64,000 nt of DNA from Pyxicephalus adspersus (GCF_032062135.1 NC_092859.1:67748627-67812626), one strand, 5' to 3'. Shown: positions 37,222-49,285, numbered from the stretch's first letter. Notes: generated from the letters alone by a model not told the origin. A program made the numbers and translations.

Positions 37222-39206
37222 TATCTTTAGTCCACTCCACCACTTAAGGCACTAGCTGTTACCCTGTATAAAGAATGGTGTAAATTTGGAAAAGTCTTGG
37301 CCCATCTCTACACATTCATCCCTGGGCCCCTTTTAGAAGTAGGACATTTACTGCCCTGTGCTAATACCCTGTACTGAAAAGCAAAAATCAGACAACTTGT
37401 TTCCACCACTCTTTATTAAAGTCCTTAAACACAACCAAAACAAAATGGTGAGGATTTTAGACTGATGGTTGACTCTTTATGCTAAGCAGTGTGTTTTGTC
37501 TTAAAAAACTCCTTCTGGGATAATTTCGATATCTTAGGTGTACCATGTGGAAAAAATCGAATATTTAAAGTGTGTATTTAAAAGTAACTAGGCAAATGTA
37601 AGTTCTGCATGTATCTTAAACTAAAATTGTTGTAAACTGATTCGTAACAGCTGAGTTTTGTGGTGAGTCATAGGAATGGAGCCAAAGCAAGATGAGGTCA
37701 GGACAATATTATCAACAGTAGAAACCAGAATAGAATGAACAAAGCAAAATCATAACCCAGAGCAGACAGTGATCTCAAGAAGGCAAACTCAGCTCAAACT
37801 GGCCAAGTAATGATAAGTGGTTATAGATGATAAGGTATACTTTTTTATTACTCCTATATATTAAAGATAGAACTAACTTGTCTGGGATGCATGACATCAC
37901 TGGTCTGTAGTTGGCCCTTATCATTCTCGTGTTACTTTAGTCAGAGCAGATAAAATTGTTCAGAACTAATAACAGTTGGTACCTTGCAATAACTGCAATT
38001 TTCCGCAATACTAACAGAATTGAAATATTATTATTGTTTTCTACTTACATATACAACACAATACACAACAAAAAAGGCAGCAAAGGATTCCATCTACTGC
38101 ACTCAGCCAATACGTAAAATATACAGTTTATAGGCCTAAGCTCATATTAAGTTCAGTATTTACAGATTTATCTGGAACTCAGGCCAGTATGCAGAGCCCT
38201 TGTCATCATCCACTCTAATATGCATTTATTAGTATTTCTGATTCACTTCAATATGGAAAGGCTGATCTTCTGTCTACAAAATAAAAACAAAATAATAGAA
38301 AAATTTTTTTTTGTTTTTTTGAACAATAAATAGAAATGGAGAACTCACTCATGTGGAGGCATTATACGACTTTTGGAAAAAATCTTTGGGAGAACCTTCA
38401 AGTTTACCCATGCAAATTGGCATATTAGTTTTTCTGAGAAAACTCATCTATAAGTATTTTTCACTGGATCAAAGTTACTGGTGCCCTTCACCACTCCTTG
38501 GCTTTCCTGGGTCATTACAGTCCACAACCCGTTCCAATAAAAGGTCTAATTTGGATTAAAAACCCCAATGAAGTCTTTTGATTTTTGACATTTTTGATTT
38601 CCTGTTCCTTTCTTTTCTAAAGATGATGGTCAGCGAGATAAATATGATGAATCTTACCAGTGGGGCACAGACTCCTGTCTGGAAGTTACTAAATTACTAA
38701 AAGTGGAACTAACGTTGCCGGGCTCACTTTCTTCTTCTGCCCAGTGACGATCTTTGGCCATCTTGATTGGATGTAACTCAAAGAGTGACGTAAAGTTCAT
38801 TCATCTCCGGTACACACAAGAGAACCCAGGATTGGAGGGTTTCCCTGGCAACCAAATCTGACACAGCAAATGCACAGCCTCAGTTTTTTCACATATCCCT
38901 GCCGCAATTCGGTAGGAAACAAGTGTTAATATAAAAAGGACCTGTCCCTTTCTGCAATAACTACCTGCCCGGTTCTTTGTTTTGTAAAGTGGGACTTCAG
39001 CTTCCCTTTTAAATACTATGCAAAAAAAAGGTTTTTATTCTACATTTACATTTGAATGAGTGGGCACCCTTTTAATAAAAAAAAATACTATATGAAGTCT
39101 ATTATATCTTTTTATTATAGTTGTATGACCAAAATGTGTGTACCCCCTGTCAGGTAGGGATTGTAATATAGCCAACCCCTAGGGTGTATAAAACAGAAAC
39201 AATTTT
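37222..39206. other. Intergenic sequence without a recognised gene
   Basis: A patch at 38690-38860 (GGCCATCTTGATTGGATG) looks repeat-derived. No coding frame was recognised. Confidence 0.4.
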
Positions 39207-39756
39207 GAATGCCTAATAAAGATAGGTTCAGGAAGGTGTTTTTTTTTATTTTTTATAAAATAATATTATGTTATTCAATGTTGTATCAAATCTTTACAAG
39301 GTAAAACTATCGTAGCAGATAAAGCACTCAAGTAATGTTCATGCGCTCAACATCAGCCCTATGCTGCTGCCACCTTAGCGCAAATTAATGCTCCTGCATT
39401 AACCCTTGTTTTACCACACAGGATTACTGAAAGGAGAAAATAATTTTTATTCTACCTAGGATTATTTATTTAATTTACAAAGTTGACTGGAGGACCCTTT
39501 CTCCAGTTATATAGGAGCACCCCCTTAATAGCTAGCTTTGCCAATGCCACTGCCTCTGAAAAAGCTGAATTGTGAAAGGCATTAGGTTCGGAAACTTCTA
39601 ATCCATAATGATGAGCACATGAACATTACTGGAGTGCTTTATCTGCTATGATAGTTGAACCTTGTATAGATTTGATGCAACATTGAATTATAAATTATTG
39701 TTTTACAAAAAAAAAAGAAAAGTCTTTCCTGAACCCAACTTTAATAGGAGTTTAAA
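39207..39756. repeat. Large inverted repeat (arms ~155 bp)
   Basis: Left arm 39207-39365 and right arm 39599-39756 are reverse complements at high identity, sharing GCAGATAAAGCACTC, GTAATGTTCATG and TTCAATGTTG in order. The ~230-bp spacer has a weak CTGAAAAAGCT...GTGAAAGGC block that may be a decayed hammerhead-like motif, suggesting two retroelement ends in opposed orientation. Confidence 0.75.
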
Positions 39757-42700
39757 TTTGTTTCCAATTAATTTACTTAAGGAATTTACTTTACAAAACT
39801 TGGCCAAAGAGAGGAAACTTTACTGACTTCAGCCATTTAATTGTGTGTAAGCAAAAATCGTGTTTTTTTTTTCATTACCTTGCAAGTGATTGGGCATTCT
39901 CTACAATGTTAATTTCCACCACACTCACTAAATTATCACTGCAGAGTGATGGATCAATTTGCTTATTTAAACAGCCTAAGCTCATTTAGTAATTCAACCT
40001 CTATGCTTGTTTGGAGGTACATAACTAATTTTGGAGGAGGAGGGTGCAACCCAATGCCCCCCATTACCACACAACAGTCTTGTTTTCTAAAAAAAGCTCT
40101 TATTTCATATCATCTTGCAATTTGTAGTGAAAAATATTCTGCTTATATTAGATATTCATGGTTTAGAAAAAATTGTAAATTACAATGTTACCCCTTGGCT
40201 GGTCTACAAAATACATAAATATTAATAAATGTGCAAGCTGTTTTTTCTAATTTGGAAATACAGAGCAACTTTTTTAGATTATGAAGTTTTGTTAAACTCT
40301 GTACATTTTACATGGTAATATTCAAGGGTGACCGACTGATGCTAAAGTTCACTAAATTGATGCTGAATTGTTTTCTTTCACAATAATCAAAAATTAGTTG
40401 CATTCCCTGGGCACTGAAACAGTACAGAAGTATACTCAAACATGCCTCTGAGTACAAATCATGCTGATAGTACTGAGAAAACATTTCACACATATTGCTC
40501 ATAAAATGTCTGGAATATTACCCCAAACCATTTTTACACAGGTCACAAATAGTCCACATTCTGTTATCACTCAGTGGCCAATAGAAAAATAAGTTATATT
40601 TTTTTTATAGGTTTTTGTTAGGAGCTGGGAGGATGGAAACCCAAACCTCTCCTTCACCTCCTTGTTGGATGGTGCCCTCCCCTTCCACCTAGGCAGCTGG
40701 CAGGAAGAATACTCTGTTTTAAAGGTTATAGTGGTAAGGGCTTCATTAACCCTCATTTACATATTAACAAACTAATAAATATTAAAAATAACTTGTATTC
40801 TTTTCTTTTACATCTGCAGCTTTCATGAAAATGGAATGGCAACACGTGCTCCTTGTTTTCAAGGGTTGTGCTGCATTTACTCTGTTATATTGGCTTCCAT
40901 TGTGGCCATTTCAACACACATTATACAGGCGGGGTCCAATGTTGTCACCATTAGGAAACCCACCCTGGGAAATGCCAACAGAGATCGTTAGATTACATAT
41001 GCATAGAAAGCAAATGGTTCCAAAGAGGCCACAAGGAAGGATGTCAGAACCGATAAAAACAAGATGAAGACAAGTTTCTTAAAAGAGAATGGTTTCTGAT
41101 ACACAGTGCTTTAGCAGTCAGTTAGAATTTACTTACCAACTTTACAGGTTGGTCACAAACACATCCATCTACAGTTCAGGTAATAACTTGCTGTTACCTG
41201 GAACTGTTCTTTCAGCACCCTGGTAGTGCAGAGTTTCATACTTTGATACTGGAAATGAGAACAACTGTCAACCAGTTAGTGTTCTTAGGAATTCTTTTCT
41301 TAGATAATCAGTCCAACACTACCTATATAATTAACAAGAAATGGGTGAGTATAGTATTACATTCATTTAAAGCCAGCTATATCCAATAGTTTTCAGTGAC
41401 CTGCTATTGGAATTTTGTTCTTAACCAAGGGATTTGCAAGAATAACCTTTTTCTATGGTTTGGGCTCTAGTATCTGTTTCTAAAGTGACCAGCAATTTAA
41501 TTATTTAGTTTGGAGGATATCATGTGGCCTGTCCATGGAACTAAATAATCCTACCTGTCATGTATACTGTTTGCATTTCATTTGTATAAACTGAAACACA
41601 CTGACTCTTTTCCATTGTACACACCCAATACTTGGAACAAGATACTCCTCTGCTATTGACATGCAAAATAGCTAACATAATACCAAATATGTCCTCATGT
41701 TGAATAATGCTACAGAAAGCAACTTTGAATAAAGGAATATATTATGGTTACCGAGACCTCTGCCAAGTCAAATTTTTTTGTATGCCAAAAACTAATGAAT
41801 GTTGGTTTCTCCATTAGATCATTTTTACAATGTTTTTTTCCTACAGAAGTGAAGTCTAATTTTTGAAAATTAAATGGGGATGTGTTGCCAGAAAAGATAT
41901 CCTATAATTGATTACTGGGGATTTTCCCCATGGCTAAATAATTAGTTCAGAGAGAGGAGATCTGAGGTCAAGGCATATAAAATATAATCCACCATTTAAA
42001 ATATGTGTCCCTGTTGGATAAATATCTGAAATGTAATTGGTCTTCATGAAAGAGAAAGTATATTTTTTATACATTTTGTATGTTCTAAAGGATTTTTTTT
42101 AACAAGGAAAAAAAGAAATGATTTAATCTTTTTATTAAGAACATCCTAACTCCCCCACATCATAAATAATAGGAAGCCTCCTATCATCCCTAAAATCCCC
42201 TTTATCCTCTTGTATTTCTCCAGCTGAATTCAGCCACAAACATCCAGAGCTGGCCATAAAAACAATGTTTTATTGACTATATGTAAATACACTAAACTCT
42301 ATTAGGTCCCAGCTTGGCATTTTTATATAAATAATATTGTAGAATTTATGTTTTATTTCTTTTGTATTAAATAAACTCCTAATCCTGATATTTTAGCTGT
42401 TGCTTACATGCTAGGTTTAACTAGATTACACAGACACTTTGTATGTGCCAAAATTTTATCCGCATGCATTTATTTCTGTGTGAATATAACTGATCTGGTA
42501 TTATGTAACCTCATTCAGAGAAGCACATCAACTAATGTCTCTGTTAAATAAGTTTATTGATATCCATTGGATATCAACATTTGGATTTGATGTTTAAAGG
42601 AAAAAGAATATGGAAGTTATTTAAAAATGCTTTAGTCACCGATCCAGAAAACATAGAAAATTACTTTTTGACGTATTTCTGACATATGCCTGGATTTAGG

Positions 42701-42967
42701 TTAGGCACTAAAAAAATTAATCATATCTTTTTTTTTTAATAGAATGTAAAAAGGTTGGAAACCATGTGAGCTTTTTTTTGCTGTTTGTGTCCCTTTATTA
42801 AAAAAACCCCTCTTCCCCCATATTAGTTCTGGTCACCACAACATGAATGAGGTATTGGGTACTTTCTACCTGAGGACACCTGTTCTAATGACACAATTAT
42901 ATCAGGAGATTTTGCTTTAGCATTGACAGGATTTTCTACCAGCTAGCAAAATGGCTAATTAACCCCT
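39757..42967. other. Intergenic sequence without a recognised gene
   Basis: Open frames at 39946-40218 and 40825-41067 have no recognisable motifs. A small hairpin CCAATAG/CTATTGG lies at 41393-41410. Confidence 0.45.
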
Positions 42968-43075
42968 ATTTAATGTACAGCGCTGCGTAATATGCTGACG
43001 CTATATAAAGACAGTTTGTTATTAATATTTTTATTATTATTATTAATATTAATAATAATAGTAATACCAACTAAC
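42968..43075 (+). mobile_element. L2-type LINE 3' tail with ATT-rich microsatellite
   Basis: TACAGCGCTGCGTAATATGC and CGCTATATAAAG, followed by a TTA/ATT repeat, as expected for the 3' end of an L2-group element. No coding part is attached. Confidence 0.7.
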
Positions 43076-43810
43076 CTATCTGTATTACAAACTATTCTAG
43101 AATGTCAAAGCGGTGCATTCTGTTTGAATTTCCTGCCTGACACGCCTCCCATCACAACGTGTCCGCACTTCCACACGTCCCATTGATTATATATATATAT
43201 GAACAATTGTGTAAGACTTAGGTTAGAAGATAATCATGGTGGTATGCTTCTATTCTAAGCATAAACTTGAAATCAGTCTCACCCAATCTTTCATCAGCCC
43301 TGTGTGTCCTCCACTGTTATATGCGGTCAGAAAGCCCTCCATGTGCCTGGTGGAGATAATTGGCTCCGCCCCCGGTGGAGGGGACATGATCCACTCATGG
43401 TCAGAGCCACTGACTGATTATTCTGACTTGATTATAACTTCTCTTCTGAAGAGAATATAATTTTAACTGCCTGTTCTGTGGTTATCTAAGCCCTGGTTTC
43501 AACAAAGGTAATCTTTGGTTTATGGGATTGTTAAACAGCTACTCAATTTTAATTTCCACATTTGTGAAAGGTTTACTTTAAATGTTCATATATTCATATG
43601 TGTGAGGCATACCTGAGGTTTTGTTACAATCCACACCAAATTCAATGAAACCAAAAAAAAAAAAAAATTACTGAACTAAAGTAGAATGTAATCAAAATTT
43701 CACTACAACAAGCATATATAGGGGTTCTGAGACTCTCTTTTTTGTATATATGTTTTTCTAGGATTATAGCTAATCTTTCTAAGCATCTTGACTTATATTC
43801 AGTTTACAAT
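43076..43810. other. Intergenic sequence without a recognised gene
   Basis: Short (AT)n run near 43188 and a poly-A run near 43655. Nothing coding was seen. Confidence 0.45.
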
Positions 43811-44110
43811 TCTTTTAAAGAGAAACCAAACTGAAAACAGCAAAACAAATCCCACAGTGCAGTCTGATTGGGGGTGTCCTGCATCATCAGGTTCCATGTT
43901 GTCCCAACATTCATCCTGGAGCCGGCGCCGCACATGCGTGAAATTGGCAAATTTTTTTGTTTGAGCGAAAGGCTCCTTCTGTGCATGCCCGAGATGCTTG
44001 AGCATGCGCAGAAGGAGCACCCAAGAGCCTCCCGGGATGCCTGATGTAGGTATCTCAGGAGGTTTTGCGCTCTCATTTATTCTCGATCGCAAAGGTAAGT
44101 GTATTTTTGT
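43811..44110. repeat. GC-rich interspersed repeat with long hairpin (probable)
   Basis: A GC- and CpG-rich island between AT-rich flanks, holding the hairpin GCTCCTTCTGTGCATG (43972-43987) with CATGCGCAGAAGGAGC (44003-44018), 15 of 16 pairs and a 15-nt loop. The open frames across it on the minus strand (up to 116 codons) are probably not genes. Ends and target duplication were not found. Confidence 0.45.
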
Positions 44111-44760
44111 TATTAAGACTCCATGTCTACATACTGTATTTGTCCCCATGAGCCTGAATTTTCAATAAGTACAGTCCGACACAGCATTCATGCTTTCAGA
44201 AACCTGTGTAATACAATGACTCTGAGGTAGGTTGTTGCAGATGTATGTGGCGTTATGTGACATGTTATGTGACACACAATACGACTTGAGAGCAAAACTG
44301 AACAGATGTGAGTGGCAACAGGTGGCAGCAGAGAACTCAACACTGTGCTACTTCCCCAGGAAGTACACTTGTACTACCTGCCCATTTCCAATATTTCCAA
44401 TATTTTAATATTAAAAAACAGCTCTTCTAAGACATGTTTAAATTTAATGGAATTTAAAAATCCTCTGCACCAAGTAGTTGAGATTGGTTATCAGGAGCTG
44501 CAGTTCAGAACTTTCAGTGGGCTTACTTTTGTCAATCATTTGTGTCATGACTTTATGTTGACGTTTGAAGTCTTTAGGACCCTATAAGGATTCCTTAATT
44601 TAGTTTCTTCTGAAAGCCAGTGGACAGTGTCAACATCACCCGAAAATGGTTCTGAAATGCATACATCCCATACTGCAAACCAGAAATAAGAAGACTTTGG
44701 ACCCAAGCTGTCACGCGGACGCAATTTTCACATTGCTTTGTGTCTAACGATTCTTTAATC
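44111..44760. other. Intergenic sequence without a recognised gene
   Basis: No recognisable coding or repeat signal. Confidence 0.45.
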
Positions 44761-44927
44761 AATGTGATGGTTGGGGTTACACAGAGTGATAGCACGTAGG
44801 GGTAATGTTTAGTGAAAGGGTGGGCTTACAGGGAGGGTTAGCATGAAGGTTGAAGTCACAAAGGTAAGGGTAAGAACTAAAAATACAAAAAATATTGACG
44901 TGATATGGATGGTTTGTGGGGGGTTGT

Positions 44928-45557
44928 AGTTACGCTTGGGTGTGACGCTTGGGGGGACAGGGCCACTAGGGGGCGCTACGTCTTGCACAGAAATAGTGTA
45001 AGCCCTGAGAAGGGCCAAGGTGCAGAGTCTAGGCAGAAATTTTAGTCGTGAGGATGTTGCGCTGCTAATTACTGGCAGGTTGCGGCACACCAGTGTGGGC
45101 AGGAAGATACACAGTACCAAATCACTAAGCAGAAGAATTGTCAAGGAAGGCCAGGGTCAAGGCAGGCAGCAAGCAAGGGAGGTCAGGTCAGGTCACAAGC
45201 CAGGGGTCAAATACCAGGAATCCAGGAAATAAATACCAGTGACACAGGAGACACTGGAAGCAACAGGAGGCACAGGTGACACAAGAAGAGACAGAGAGGA
45301 ACACTGGAACAGCAAAAGGGAATTGGCTGGGTAACAACAGACTGGGCAACAAAGGCTTAACACAGGAGCTGGACAGGTGAAACACTGAATTACCCAACAG
45401 GTGTACAGGAACTGCTCAGCAGAGCTAGGGGGGTCGGCACTATCTGATTGGCCAGCGGTATGGGCCAAACTGAGAATGCTTAGGAACGCAGAACTGCCTA
45501 CATGCACAGGTGAGAGAGAGGCACCTGCGCTTTAGTGAGGAAGAGGTAAGTCTGACA
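44928..45557 (-). mobile_element. Second copy of the LTR family, inverted
   Basis: Reverse complement of the LTR at 7387-8590: it begins TGTCAGACTTACC at 45557, shares CCTGTGTCACTGG, TTGACCCCTGG, CCTTCCTTGACAATTCTTCT and TGATTTGGTAC in the same order, and lacks the nested insertion. The far end (AGTTACGCTTGGG) is decayed and no target duplication was identified. It has no interior and is probably a solo LTR. Confidence 0.8.
44963..44976 (+). promoter_or_regulatory. CTCF-type motif inside the LTR
   Basis: CCACTAGGGGGCGC fits the core consensus CCASYAGRKGGCRS at every position. The equivalent place in the other LTR copy (8555-8568, minus strand CCACTATGGAGCGC) differs at two positions. Binding is not shown. 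Confidence 0.5.
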
Positions 45558-45655
45558 ACAGGTAGTTGTTAGCATTTGGGTTGAGGTTACAGGTAGATGT
45601 TAGCATTTAGTTGGGTTTACAAGTAGTTGTTAGCATTTGGGTTGGGGTAGCAGGG
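45558..45655. repeat. Short tandem array (~31-bp units) beside the LTR
   Basis: Three diverged units with ACAGGTAGTTGTTAGCATTT and GGGTTGAGGTT blocks. Similar GGTTACA/GGTTAGCAT pieces on the other side of the LTR (44770-44925) suggest the LTR landed inside an older array. Confidence 0.6.
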
Positions 45656-47299
45656 ACGGTTAGTGTAAAAGTTACCATTTGGGATACATGATGAGCATTA
45701 AAATAGGACATATCAAGCATTTTAAATAGACTAAAGCATCAATCTTTTTTTTGAGTAATTTCTAATATTAATTTTATTGTTAATATATAGGACAACTGGG
45801 GAAAAGAAAACAAGCTGATTCCAAATGTAATTTCTATATCTCAATAAGGCCTATTTGGGTTTATATACATCATTATGTTTATCGAGGCCTGCTGATGTTA
45901 CTAAATTAGTGATTGAAATAAATATACAGTTTACAATCAAATTCTGGCCATCGATAATCCAGTTCCTTCAGTTTTCTGGCATGAATTTTGGATCGCATTT
46001 TCAATACAGGGACTGTAGTACACTGTTTGGCCACTGATGTTTTGATGGCTCTGTTCTGCAGAAACAGCTGTTAGGTCTTGCTTGGTAAACTAAATACACG
46101 TTGAGACTTCCGTGCTGCCTGCTTCCTGGAACTCCGCCTGCTTCGCCAGATCTCCGCGGGTGCGGCAAGAGAAAGGCTGGCCTGTGTGTGGAGGTAAGTA
46201 TAACTTTCAAAAATCCAGGTTGCCGGATTTTTGAATGTCAACTGTAGTAAGAAAATTGTTGTAAAGGAAAAATATACATTTTATCCTACTGTAAATAATG
46301 TATCATATTTACAAACGTTATTCTGAAATAAAATAATAAACTAAATGAGCTTACATGTGAAGCATTGCTTCCAGGCCTTTCAATCTCACAATCTGGAATT
46401 GCGGTGATAAAGCATGACCATAGATTGTTTAGTGATATGTGATATATAGTCATATGTGAGACATTTGATTCAGACACCCATTACAAACACATCCCTCTTG
46501 TTCACCTGGAAACATTTGTGTGTGTAAACAGAGACATGCAATCACTCCTAGAAGCGTGATGTTTTCATTTTTTTACTTTATGTGTTATATGGCAGTTTGT
46601 AGCCTCAGATGTTTATCATTATCTCTTTGTGAGCTTGAAAATCCTTAAAATCAATTTTTTATGTCTAGCATCATCTGTATATGTATATTTTAAAGAGATC
46701 CCACATGCATTTATTAGCAAATGAAAGAGTTATTTTCAGTTCAATATGTGAATGTACCTGTGAAAAATTACCACCCTTATTGCTATACATACCGGGTACT
46801 GGAATATTGACAAAAAGTATGACAAGGCCAGGAAAGTTGTTGTGTGTAAGTATCACTTTTAAGGAAAACTAATTTATTGAGACTATAAAGATAGACTCTA
46901 TTATCTATAACTGATAAATGACTGATAACTGATAGTTGATGGATAAAGCAGCTTGGAAGGCTGTGATATGTTCTCAGTATTACAAGAAAAAGTCTATTTG
47001 AACGTGACTATTATAAGTACATCAATAATACTAATAATAGATATATAGTGACTGGGAATTACCAAGACAGACTTCAATGTTTATACATACATCAGGATCT
47101 AGAAACTTTTAAAGGATTTATATTCAGATTGATTAAAATGTGTATGGATGCCAGTACACTTTACAGTAATGCTTTGACATTGTTTTTTAAAATTTGGTTC
47201 AATAGATTTTTACTCGGTAAACTAGTACTTGACCAGGGTAACCCAGACTCTCTTCGCCCCATACCTTTAACCTTTTTCCTAACCCAATTCTCGAAAAAC
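45656..47299. other. Intergenic sequence without a recognised gene
   Basis: A GC-richer patch at 46080-46230 (CTCCGCGGGTGCGGCAAG) is likely repeat-derived. Nothing else was recognised. Confidence 0.4.
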
Positions 47300-47929
47300 A
47301 CCCCAACCTGCTTGCCAACCAACCCCCCTATACACTTATCCCCCAATAAAAAAATACACCGACACAAAGTGTTGGACTTAAATTGGCTGGCAAGCAGTTG
47401 TTTTATTACAAGCACTTTATCAAATAACAATTAAATATTAACATAAATATTAACATTATTGAATTAACTTGAATAAATATAAATAACATACATAAATAAC
47501 CAATAATAACTTAACACTGGTAACATTATTAACATAATTAACATTATCCAAATTCAACGAATTCAACCATTCAATACTCAGTTTGTGTATAACCATAATA
47601 ACTTCCTTGTTACTAACTCCATCAACTAGGCTGCAGGTCTGATAAAGCAAGGTCCGTACCACCACCAGTTTACCTTCTTACCAACACCAAGCCCCTAGCC
47701 GGCCAGGACTGCCTCAGGGGCCCACTACCATATTTAAATTACAGGGGAACTCCACCAAAGGAGAATCCCCCCATAATCCCCCCATACCCACGTTATCTAT
47801 TTTTCCCACAAGACCCTTGCCTTCTCAGACCCCAACTGCCACCAAGCACAAGTGTGACACCTCACATTTGAAGGGCACACATTTGTGACGCACCACATTT
47901 GAAGGGCACACTGGACTCTCTCTTCCAGC

Positions 47930-48535
47930 CCCAGGAACTAGAGATCCATCCCAATGGCATTCAGATGAACCCCATCCCTTCTCAAGAACTGCCATGTCTC
48001 CTCCTCAAGTTCCCTGTGCCTTACCACAATGCCACCATTCCTGGTAACACAACGACCCACTTCCTTATTAACTTTAATCAGGGCCTTATTGATACACTCA
48101 ATAGAACGCGCCCCCCCCCCCCCCCCCCCCCCCCCCTCCCCAACTGGTCCTGGCCACTATATCCGACCAAACCACCACTAAGCCTGGAAACTCCACTCCT
48201 AATCTAAGAAAATCTGTCTTAACATCCCTGATCAATTCCCTCATAGACCGTTTCCCCAAATCATTCCCCCCCGCAAGTATCACCACTTACCCAGAAGGCC
48301 TATCCAACAATGCAAACCTGCGAATCTCTGGCACCACTCTGTTACACAACATTCCGGGCACCCCAATCCAGCGAAGTGTCACATGCTCTCAGGAAATGAC
48401 CAGTGGTCCACAGTTTGGCCTCACCTCTGCTCTTCGAGCACCCCACCAGACATAAGAATGCCCGATGATCCACACCAAGTAATGCCGACCACCTACAAAA
48501 CACAATGAATGAAAAACAACAACCAACACCCCAGA
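47930..48535 (-). pseudogene. SGNH hydrolase-like domain of the DIRS-order element
   Basis: Blocks in order on the minus strand: a decayed VVxHS block near 48510-48485 (family form VVGHS), LRWIGVPGMLCNRVVPEIRR (about 48380-48320), VVILAGGNDLG (about 48285-48254; GGND block), VVVWSDIVARTSW (about 48170-48135), then RNGGIVVRHRELEE and GVHLN (about 47980-47960, the catalytic His block). A 26-C run (48111-48136 on plus) and several frameshifts break it. Such domains occur in vertebrate tyrosine-recombinase retrotransposons; the substrate is unknown. Confidence 0.75.
48111..48136. repeat. 26-bp homopolymer C run
   Basis: Uninterrupted C on the plus strand (G in the element's sense strand), inside the SGNH coding remnant just after a TSWGG segment. 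Confidence 0.95.
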
Positions 48536-48563
48536 TCCAACACCAAACCAACTTCCCTCCACA

Positions 48564-49057
48564 TTACAGTAAATGGGGTCTCACATATGACCAAAACCTC
48601 CAACACTCCCATCTCTCAATCCTCCTGATTACCACTTCACCCAACCCCCACCAAGCCATCTCCGTGGCAGCTCCAATATGGAAGGAATGAGAAGAATATC
48701 CTTGAGTGCCCATTCCTACCACCCACAGACACTGTTCAAAAACCGCCAAAAACTGAACTTTGGAAAGAAACTTACCATCTTCATGAATCAACAATGGTCC
48801 TTCACCCCGTGGTCATCGACTCAACAACTCCTTCACCACATGTACTGGACAGACCCCCAACCCTTCTAAACGAAACAACAATACATTGAAAACCCTCCCT
48901 CTTTGATCGTCTTTGACCCCTGGATCAACAAACTCACCTGATCCGAGTACTAAACCACATCCTCCTATAGTAAACCCCCTGGCCTTGATCTGGACGGGCT
49001 CACCAGCTCACTGATCCTTATGGTGCCAAAGAATGCCAACACAAATGCCGTTTTGAA
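48564..49057 (-). pseudogene. DIRS-order tyrosine recombinase, inactive
   Basis: Starts TAFVLAFFGTIRISELVSPS, holding the first catalytic Arg in RISEL, and continues through DQVSLLIQGSKT with stops and frameshifts. It then reads LIHEDGKFLSKVQF and SSHSFHIGAATEMA, and ends with RRIERWE...FWSYVRPHLL. The HxxR motif of the family is HSFRIGAATEA; here Arg is His. The terminal tyrosine nucleophile (SYVRP) is kept. The lost Arg plus the stops make the copy dead. Confidence 0.85.
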
Positions 49058-49278
49058 TAACATCTCGCTCTAACCTTCTCCTGCAACACTCCCAACTTAT
49101 AAAAAGGCAACCTACTTTCCATTGCCGCGGTATCCAGTTCAATGCCCAAAAACACCAAAGCCATTCCTAGCCCTTCTGTTTTGTCCGCCACCAATGGGAC
49201 CCAAAAACGCTCTGCCAGATGTTCTAGCGTGGCCAGAAGAATCTGGCAAATGAAGTGCACTCCCCAACTCATCCCCAA
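49058..49278 (-). pseudogene. DIRS-order reverse transcriptase C-terminal fragment
   Basis: Reads ILLATLEHLAERF, then PLVADKTEG (one altered residue in the usual ADDKTEG/APEKTEG block), then LVFLGIELDTAAMESRLP, a signature of DIRS-order reverse transcriptases just after the YxDD region. The catalytic YxDD itself is upstream of the break at about 49285 and absent. The frame passes at about 49058 into recombinase sequence. Confidence 0.82.
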
Positions 49279-49285
49279 AAAGAAA

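Larger units (their letters stand above)
47300..49285 (-). mobile_element. DIRS-order (Ngaro-like) tyrosine-recombinase retrotransposon, deleted
   Basis: On the minus strand, in order: a reverse transcriptase tail, a tyrosine recombinase, then an SGNH hydrolase-like domain, followed by ~600 bp that is C-rich then AT-rich on the plus strand and may be the 3' end. This gene order and the SGNH domain fit vertebrate DIRS/Ngaro-type elements. The RNase H and methyltransferase regions expected between reverse transcriptase and recombinase are missing. The inverted terminal repeats were not identified, so the outer limits are approximate. Confidence 0.8.

Noticed and set aside
41225..41245. TTCAGCACCCTGG, a possible REST/NRSE site upstream of a neuronal gene
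   Set aside because: Only the left half-site fits; the expected GGACAG half is missing.
43799..44149. 116-codon minus frame
   Set aside because: It lies across the GC-rich hairpin repeat and shows no protein family features.
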